NCBI GenBank assembly: GCA_016188675.1
Contig: JACPHJ010000006.1
Coordinates: 1 to 36,712 of the forward strand
Direction: 5' to 3'
Length of the DNA stretch: 36,712 nucleotides
Source: Planctomycetota bacterium
Lineage (GTDB): Bacteria; Planctomycetota; Brocadiia; Brocadiales; Brocadiaceae
Shown here: piece after piece, positions 31,749 through 36,712 of the stretch
Layout of the letters: each line of letters opens with the position of its first letter
Position numbering within the stretch: position 1 is the first letter of the stretch
Translations under genes and position numbers: made by a program
Notes under the pieces: generated by a model
What the model was told of the DNA's origin: nothing
The model's input: only the letters and a program-made list of their open reading frames with translations
Database searches by the model: none

Positions 31749-33962
31749 ATGGGGTGCGCTATGTCCTTTAAACAACTTCTTCACACGCACAACAATTTAG
31801 ATCTTGTAGTGGCAATTCATGAATTGCCACTACATGCAATTAAAAATAGTCACCGAATGCTTAATTTACTTAAAACTACGCTTGTTACCCTTGGTATCAT
31901 TTTTAGTATTTATGTACACAATAGTATAGTGGCAAGGCACGCCTTGCCACTACAAGACGCATTCAGCCTTGTTTCTTCCGCAAACGCTGAGGAAACAAAA
32001 GAAAAGAAGATACTTTATTGGACTTGCGGTATGCATCCATCCGTCAAGATGGATAAACCAGGCAAATGTCCCATTTGCGCTATGGACCTGGTTCCTGTGT
32101 ATGAAAAAGGAGCAGGTGTTGAAGAAGCCGGCGCGCTGGCCACCATAGAACTGAGTGAACGAGCACGCAAACTGGCACAGGTCAAAACAGATACGGTTGG
32201 CTTCAGGTCTTTAACCAAAGATATTTATACGGTAGGATTGATTGAATACGACGAAAGACTCAAGTCCCTCGTATCTGCATGGATTCCCGGCAGGATTGAT
32301 AAGCTATTTGTTGATTTCACGGGTACACAGGTTGTAAAGGGAGAGTCCATGGTCTGGATTTATAGTCCTGATCTTGTATCAACTCAGGAAGAATATCTGT
32401 TAGCGCTTGAAACCCTTGAAAAAGTCAAGGAGAGCACTTTTGAAGAAGTAATAAATGGCGCTAAATCGCTTATCGAAGCATCAAAAAGGAGATTATTATG
32501 GTGGGGTGTTACGGATAAACAGATTGAAGAGCTTACAAAAAACAAAAAGATAAAACAACATACGGTAATATATGCACCCATTAGCGGCATTGTCACAGAG
32601 AAAAAGACGTTGGAAGGGCAATATGTCATGCAGGGTGAAATGATATACGCCGTCGCCGATCTTTCAAACGTATGGATGAAGGCTAACATCTATGAGTACG
32701 AAATGGCCTGGATCAAGATCGGGCAGGAAGTAGAAGTCACAACCCCGACATATCCAGGAGAGGCATTTATTGGCCGAGTTTCGTTCATAGAACCCTTTCT
32801 TGATGACAAGACACGCTCGGTAAAGATGCGTTGTGATATCCCCAAACACCAAATGAAACTTAAACCTTCCATGTATGTCAATGCGCGCATACGGATACCT
32901 GTTGAAGAACTGGAAAAGCAGGGAGAAATCTACGTAAGCGGTCTGGATTACTTCTGCCCTAATCACCCTGAAATAAAGTCCAGCAGGCCGGGTATATGCC
33001 CTGAGGATGATGTCCCCTTCACAAAGAAACCCCCTGCTCAAGTTGAGTTAGTTGCTACTAGCGATGTAACCATACAACAAGGGGAAACAGGCCATGAGTA
33101 CGTATGTCCTATGAAATGTTACGCATCAAAGGAACCGGGAGATTGTCCTGTATGTGGAATGAAGCTTGAAAAACGCCCTGTTACAAAAGAAGTCGAGGCC
33201 GGGAAAAAAGATATCACAGCCAAAACTGAGACGGTATACGAATGCCCTATGGAATGCTATGCCTCAAAGACAGATGGCGACTGTCCGGTGTGTGGTATGA
33301 AGCTCGAGAAGAAAGAGATACCTAATGAAGCTTTAGGCAAGAAGTTGACATGTATTTGTCCACAAGAATGGGATCCGACCACAGCGCCCAAGTCATGTCC
33401 CATGTGCGGCATGATGTTACAAAAGAGTATAACCATAACTTTGCCCACAGGTGAAAAGAAACAAAAATTCGTATACATGTGTCCTATGGCCTGCATGACC
33501 TCAGAAAAACCCGGCGAATGTCCGGAGTGCAAAAGACAAATGGGACGATGGGAGGTTAAAGAAGATTTGGGGATAATGGTAAAAAAAGTTGAACACAAAA
33601 AACGTAGTGTTTATGCATGCCCCATGCATCCCGAAGTCACTTCTGATAAACCCGCTGATTGTACAAAGTGTGGAATGCATCTTGAGAAAACCACACAGGT
33701 ACTGGCTATCCTGGCCACAGCAGTGTTAGACACAGGCATACGAAAAATTGTTTACATCGATAAAGGCAATGGACAATATGTCGGAAAGGAAGTTACCCTC
33801 GGTCCGAAGGCGGGCGATTATTACCCTGTCTTAGAAGGTTTGGAGGAAGGAGAAAGGGTTGTCACGTCAGCCAATTTCCTCATCGACTCACAGAGTCAGC
33901 TTACAGGAGGCGCAAGCGCCCTGTACGGCGGTGCGATGGAATTTAAAGAGGAAAAAAAATAA
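31749..33962 (+). CDS. CusB-like RND adaptor with seven Cys-rich heavy-metal-binding modules
   Basis: 737 residues from ATG 31749; ATG 31761 (GGGGTG upstream) or 31857 could be the true start. The signal peptide region is interrupted by two palindromes and ends near SSANAEE. Module 1 (about 90-115) reads YWTCGMHPS...CPICAMDL. The adaptor core with hairpin and barrel spans about 120-395. Six more modules follow at about 401-428, 451-477, 497-523, 534-560, 576-601 and 622-648, most with a C-P-M start and C-P-x-C-G-M end. A C-terminal membrane-proximal domain finishes the protein. Typical CusB proteins have none or one such module. The array could gather Cu, Ag or other soft metals and hand them to the pump. 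Confidence 0.88.
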   Translation: MGCAMSFKQLLHTHNNLDLVVAIHELPLHAIKNSHRMLNLLKTTLVTLGIIFSIYVHNSIVARHALPLQDAFSLVSSANAEETKEKKILYWTCGMHPSVKMDKPGKCPICAMDLVPVYEKGAGVEEAGALATIELSERARKLAQVKTDTVGFRSLTKDIYTVGLIEYDERLKSLVSAWIPGRIDKLFVDFTGTQVVKGESMVWIYSPDLVSTQEEYLLALETLEKVKESTFEEVINGAKSLIEASKRRLLWWGVTDKQIEELTKNKKIKQHTVIYAPISGIVTEKKTLEGQYVMQGEMIYAVADLSNVWMKANIYEYEMAWIKIGQEVEVTTPTYPGEAFIGRVSFIEPFLDDKTRSVKMRCDIPKHQMKLKPSMYVNARIRIPVEELEKQGEIYVSGLDYFCPNHPEIKSSRPGICPEDDVPFTKKPPAQVELVATSDVTIQQGETGHEYVCPMKCYASKEPGDCPVCGMKLEKRPVTKEVEAGKKDITAKTETVYECPMECYASKTDGDCPVCGMKLEKKEIPNEALGKKLTCICPQEWDPTTAPKSCPMCGMMLQKSITITLPTGEKKQKFVYMCPMACMTSEKPGECPECKRQMGRWEVKEDLGIMVKKVEHKKRSVYACPMHPEVTSDKPADCTKCGMHLEKTTQVLAILATAVLDTGIRKIVYIDKGNGQYVGKEVTLGPKAGDYYPVLEGLEEGERVVTSANFLIDSQSQLTGGASALYGGAMEFKEEKK
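31805..31834. repeat. 30-bp perfect palindrome inside the adaptor gene
   Basis: The palindrome starts TGTAGTGGCAATTCA and is exactly self-complementary over 30 bases. In frame it encodes VVAIHELPLH. It belongs with the element at 31927-31952 by the shared AGTGGCAA/TTGCCACT arms. Such units normally lie between genes as REP-type repeats. Confidence 0.85.
31927..31952. repeat. 26-bp palindrome inside the adaptor signal-peptide region
   Basis: The 12-bp arms TAGTGGCAAGGC and GCCTTGCCACTA surround AC. In frame it encodes IVARHALPL, placed between the hydrophobic core and the cleavage site of the signal peptide. It is the same family as 31805-31834. Confidence 0.85.
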
Positions 33963-33965
33963 TTG

Positions 33966-34419
33966 TTTACCGCAGAGGTCGCTGAGGACACGGAGATGAA
34001 TATAGAGAAAAAACTTAATAAGATAACAGAAACAATTATTGGTGTGGCTATTGATGTTCACCGCGCATTAGGACCGGGACTCCTTGAATCTGCTTATGAG
34101 GCGTGTATGGTACACGATCTTATGCAAGCAGATATGAAAGTGGAGCAACAAAAGTCACTTCCTGTTGTATATCGAGGTGTAAAGCTAGAATGTGGTTATC
34201 GTCTGGATTTACTGATAGAAAATGAAGTTATTGTAGAAATAAAGTCGGTTGAAACGCTTCTACCAATTCATAAAGCGCAATTGATGTCTTATTTGAAACT
34301 AGCCGATTGTAAGCTTGGATTGTTAATTAACTTCAATGTTGAACTGTTAAAAGACGGCATCCAAAGGATCGTTAATAATTTTCCCGATTCTCTGCGCACT
34401 CTGCGTCCTCTGCGGTGAA
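33966..34419. mobile_element. GxxExxY cassette bounded by inverted repeats
   Basis: The left end 33966-33996 and the right end 34389-34419 are inverted copies matching at 24 of 31 bases, both rich in the CCGCAGAGG/CTGCGT word. The unit contains only the GxxExxY gene. It begins 3 bases after the adaptor stop and ends 2 bases before the RND start. It has the layout of a small self-contained insertion. No target duplication could be recognised. Confidence 0.55.
33996..34418 (+). CDS. GxxExxY family protein (PD-(D/E)XK nuclease-like)
   Basis: 140 residues from ATG 33996; the open frame extends upstream to TTG 33963 through the inverted repeat. The family signature is GPGLLESAYE. The nuclease-like core follows in ECGYRLDLLIENEVIVEIKS, with Asp and E-x-K in the PD-(D/E)XK order. 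The C-terminus LRTLRPLR is encoded by the right inverted repeat, which is usual for these proteins. Its function is not established. It interrupts an efflux operon without disrupting either neighbouring frame, so it looks like a passenger rather than an efflux component. Confidence 0.85.
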   Translation: MNIEKKLNKITETIIGVAIDVHRALGPGLLESAYEACMVHDLMQADMKVEQQKSLPVVYRGVKLECGYRLDLLIENEVIVEIKSVETLLPIHKAQLMSYLKLADCKLGLLINFNVELLKDGIQRIVNNFPDSLRTLRPLR

Positions 34420-34421
34420 AT

Positions 34422-36712
34422 ATGATCAATAAACTCATTGAACTCTGTCTCAGAAACCGATTCCTCATCATCTGCTTTTACCTCCTGGTGATATTCGGCG
34501 GTGTCTTTGGATTAAAGAATATCAACATGGACGTCATCCCGGATATAGGTGAAACGGTTAATCTACTCGGCGTACCCGGCGTAAAGGTCATACGTTCCCA
34601 ATCGGGATTCGGTTTTTCCATGATATTTATTATCTTTAAGGAAAAAAACGATTTTTACTGGGCGCGTTCCAGGGTGCTGGAGAGATTAAACTTTATCCAA
34701 CAATTGCTGCCTAAAGACGTCACACCCAGGCTCGGTCCCGATGCCACAGGACTTGGCCAGATTTTCTGGTATACCGTTGAAGGCGAAGGGTACGACCTCG
34801 GACAACTGCGATCCGTCCAGGACTGGTATGTCCGCTATCAGTTAAACGCAGTCGAGGGTGTCTCTGAGGTTGCGGGTGTAGGTGGTTTTGTCAAACAATA
34901 CCAGGTCGATGTTGATCCTAACAAATTGTTGGCATATAACATGACCGTAGGAATGGTATACGAAGCCGTTCGCAAAAGCAATATCGACGTAGGCGCCAAG
35001 GTTGTCGAAAGTAACAATATGGAGTTTATCATCCGTGGTCTTGGATTTATCAAGAATGTTACGGATATTGAAAACATTACCATAGGCAGTTACAACGGTG
35101 TGCCAATATTCGTCAAAAACATTGCCTCTGTCCAGGTCGGCGGTGATTTTAGACGTGGTGCACTGGACAAGGAAGGGGCTGAGGTTACCGGTGGAATCGT
35201 TATCATGCGCCAGGGGCAAAATCCCTTGGAGGTTATTAAAAGGGTAAAAAAGAAAATCAAAGAAATCGAACCGGGTTTACCTCCCGGCGTAAAGATCGTT
35301 CCCTTCTATGATAGAGAGGGTCTTATCTATCGGGTTATTGACACTCTCAGAGAGGCGCTGATAGAAGAAATCATTATTACATCCTTTGTTGTAGCCATCT
35401 TTTTGCTACACGTCCGAAGTATATTGATCTGTTGTCTGGGATTCCCCATATCTATCCTGATCTCCTTCCTGTGCATGTATTTTATGGGTATCGATTCAAA
35501 CATTATGTCCCTTACGGGTATTGCCATCGCCATCGGTGAGGTAAGCGATATGGCCATCGTCATGACAGAAAATATTTTTAGAAACCTTATAGAACAAAAG
35601 GGCAAGAAAAGCCGCCCGCAGATCATCCTTGATGCGTCAAAAGAGGTTGGAGGTTCCATATTCTTTGCTGCCTTAACAACCATTTGTATGTTTTTCCCCG
35701 TATTTGGACTTACAGGACAGGAAGGGAAGCTCTTCACACCACTTGCCTGGACAAAGACCATCGCAATTGGATCGTCTGTCATCATGGCCATTACCCTCGT
35801 ACCCATTCTGTGTACCTTTCTGATTAAGGGCAAACTAAGACCTATGGAAGATAATTTTTCCTCCAGGATGTTATTGAGGGGCTATCAACCTACACTTAAG
35901 TGGGTATTGGACCATAAGAAAACATTCCTTGCAATTCCTCTTGCTATCGTTGTTTCATCCGTATTTGCCGTTAAAAAATTAGGGAGGGAATTCATGCCAC
36001 CCCTCGATGAAGGTTCAATCCTCTTCATGCCGGTAATGTTACCAAGCGTGGCCTTAACGGATGCCCTTAAGGTCATGCAGAAACAGGATATGATCATAAA
36101 ATCCTTTCCTGAAATAGATATGGTAGTTGGTAAATTAGGCAGGGCAGAAACCCCTACAGACCCGGCGCCTGTCGAGATGTTTGAAACCGTTGTTGCCTTA
36201 AAACCAAAGGAAGAATGGCGCAAAAAGAAGATCGAGTACAAATTTTTAAACTATGTGCCCTCGTTCATCCACCCTGTTTTTCATTTATTTTTGCCCGATG
36301 AACGGACAATTACCAAACAGGAACTCATTCAGGAAATGGACGAAGCCATGAGAATACCAGGCGTGGCAAATATATGGACACAACCAATCGTGAACCGAAT
36401 TGACATGCTGGCAACAGGTATCCGTACATCGGTCGGCGTCAAGGTCTTTGGGCCAGACCTGAACGTTATACAGCAATTAGCTATAGACGTCGAAAAGGCG
36501 CTAAGAGATGTTCCCGGTGTGGCAGACCTATATGCTGAAAGAGTTACGGGAAAACCTTACATGGAATATAAGATTAAACGTGAGGAAATTGCACGCTATG
36601 GCGTCAATATACAGGATGTGCAGGATATTATTGAGACGGCTATTGGAGGAGAAAATATTACCACAACGGTAGAAGGGCGCGAACGATATCCTGTACGGGT
36701 CAGGTATAGCCG
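34422..36712 (+). CDS. CusA/CzcA-type heavy-metal RND efflux pump (3' end outside the window)
   Basis: ATG 34422 opens a frame that runs to the window edge, about 763 codons of roughly 1040 expected. The N-terminal segment LIELCLRNRFLIICFYLLV is transmembrane helix 1. WARSRVLERLNFIQQLLP, GPDATGLGQIFWY and SVQDWYVRYQLN follow the CusA porter domain. The proton-relay segment is GIAIAIGEVSDMAIVMTENI with Asp376. RIDMLATGIRTSVGVKVFG marks the second half. Between VIPDIGE and TVNLLGVPG about 25 residues present in E. coli CusA, including its conserved QVTYPL-type stretch, are absent without a frameshift. Substrate by family: monovalent or divalent soft metals. Specificity (Cu/Ag versus Zn/Co/Cd) is not decided. 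Confidence 0.92.
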   Translation, partial: MINKLIELCLRNRFLIICFYLLVIFGGVFGLKNINMDVIPDIGETVNLLGVPGVKVIRSQSGFGFSMIFIIFKEKNDFYWARSRVLERLNFIQQLLPKDVTPRLGPDATGLGQIFWYTVEGEGYDLGQLRSVQDWYVRYQLNAVEGVSEVAGVGGFVKQYQVDVDPNKLLAYNMTVGMVYEAVRKSNIDVGAKVVESNNMEFIIRGLGFIKNVTDIENITIGSYNGVPIFVKNIASVQVGGDFRRGALDKEGAEVTGGIVIMRQGQNPLEVIKRVKKKIKEIEPGLPPGVKIVPFYDREGLIYRVIDTLREALIEEIIITSFVVAIFLLHVRSILICCLGFPISILISFLCMYFMGIDSNIMSLTGIAIAIGEVSDMAIVMTENIFRNLIEQKGKKSRPQIILDASKEVGGSIFFAALTTICMFFPVFGLTGQEGKLFTPLAWTKTIAIGSSVIMAITLVPILCTFLIKGKLRPMEDNFSSRMLLRGYQPTLKWVLDHKKTFLAIPLAIVVSSVFAVKKLGREFMPPLDEGSILFMPVMLPSVALTDALKVMQKQDMIIKSFPEIDMVVGKLGRAETPTDPAPVEMFETVVALKPKEEWRKKKIEYKFLNYVPSFIHPVFHLFLPDERTITKQELIQEMDEAMRIPGVANIWTQPIVNRIDMLATGIRTSVGVKVFGPDLNVIQQLAIDVEKALRDVPGVADLYAERVTGKPYMEYKIKREEIARYGVNIQDVQDIIETAIGGENITTTVEGRERYPVRVRYS

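Noticed and set aside
1..36712. tRNA or rRNA genes
   Set aside because: No tRNA cloverleaf with TTCRANYC arm or rRNA segment was recognised when reading the intergenic regions.

Overview
The window reads as chromosomal DNA of an anammox planctomycete (order Brocadiales, Brocadia/Kuenenia/Jettenia-like). The main pointer is the block from about 12.4 to 18.6 kb: acyl carrier protein, FabZ-type dehydratase, two ketosynthases, a CrtI-like desaturase and a cobalamin-type radical SAM enzyme. This arrangement matches gene sets proposed by comparative genomics as ladderane-lipid candidates in anammox bacteria. The taxonomic call is an inference from gene content; no rRNA gene is present.

Layout. (1) 1-9.8 kb, plus strand: a signalling block. 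It holds a GC-rich gene made of near-identical tandem PAS domains (its upstream part broken by a frameshift), a histidine kinase with a 21-residue repeat stalk, a single-domain response regulator, two REC-PAS-(PAS/GAF)-HD-GYP proteins and a PAS-GAF-GGDEF cyclase. The last three make a local c-di-GMP synthesis/turnover set. Intergenic spaces here are filled with dispersed inverted repeats. (2) 9.86-11.3 kb, minus strand: queE-queC for 7-deazaguanine synthesis. (3) 11.5-12.1 kb: an unrecognised coiled-coil protein. (4) 12.29-18.65 kb: the ladderane-type operon, with a near-consensus promoter in front and a perfect hairpin terminator behind. The second ketosynthase has lost all three catalytic residues (C-H-H replaced by V-N-E), so it looks like a chain-length-factor partner of the first. 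In this sequence the two are joined by a deletion and a frame break. (5) 18.7-24.8 kb: a flavin split-barrel protein, a 42-residue membrane peptide, dihydrolipoamide dehydrogenase, an acetolactate-synthase-type TPP enzyme, alpha-glucan phosphorylase and a HAD phosphatase. (6) 24.8-26.1 kb: a second FabZ-type dehydratase, divergent from two tiny secreted Cys-rich proteins with a consensus promoter, palindromes and a terminator. (7) 26.1-26.9 kb: rplM-rpsI. (8) 27.0-28.7 kb, minus strand: a PHP-type phosphatase and a sugar-nucleotide epimerase. (9) 28.8-36.7 kb: a metal-efflux locus. It contains a BlaI/CopY-family repressor, a BlaR1-like M56 metalloprotease, a CusC-like outer membrane protein, a CusB-like adaptor carrying seven Cys-rich metal-binding modules, a GxxExxY cassette with inverted-repeat ends, and a CusA-like RND pump that runs off the window.

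The most promising undescribed system is the last one. A TACA-N3-TGTA palindrome fills the spacer of a good promoter in front of the repressor gene. The M56 protease has short Cys/His/Met clusters where BlaR1 proteins carry their extracytoplasmic sensor. The pump adaptor carries a metal-binding array. Together these suggest a metal-sensing version of BlaR1/BlaI signalling that controls a CusCBA pump. The second point of interest is the KS/CLF-like pair in the ladderane operon and its damaged junction. Several local lesions (PAS-array frameshift, KS junction, a 25-residue gap in the RND pump) could be biological or assembly errors and need read-level checking.
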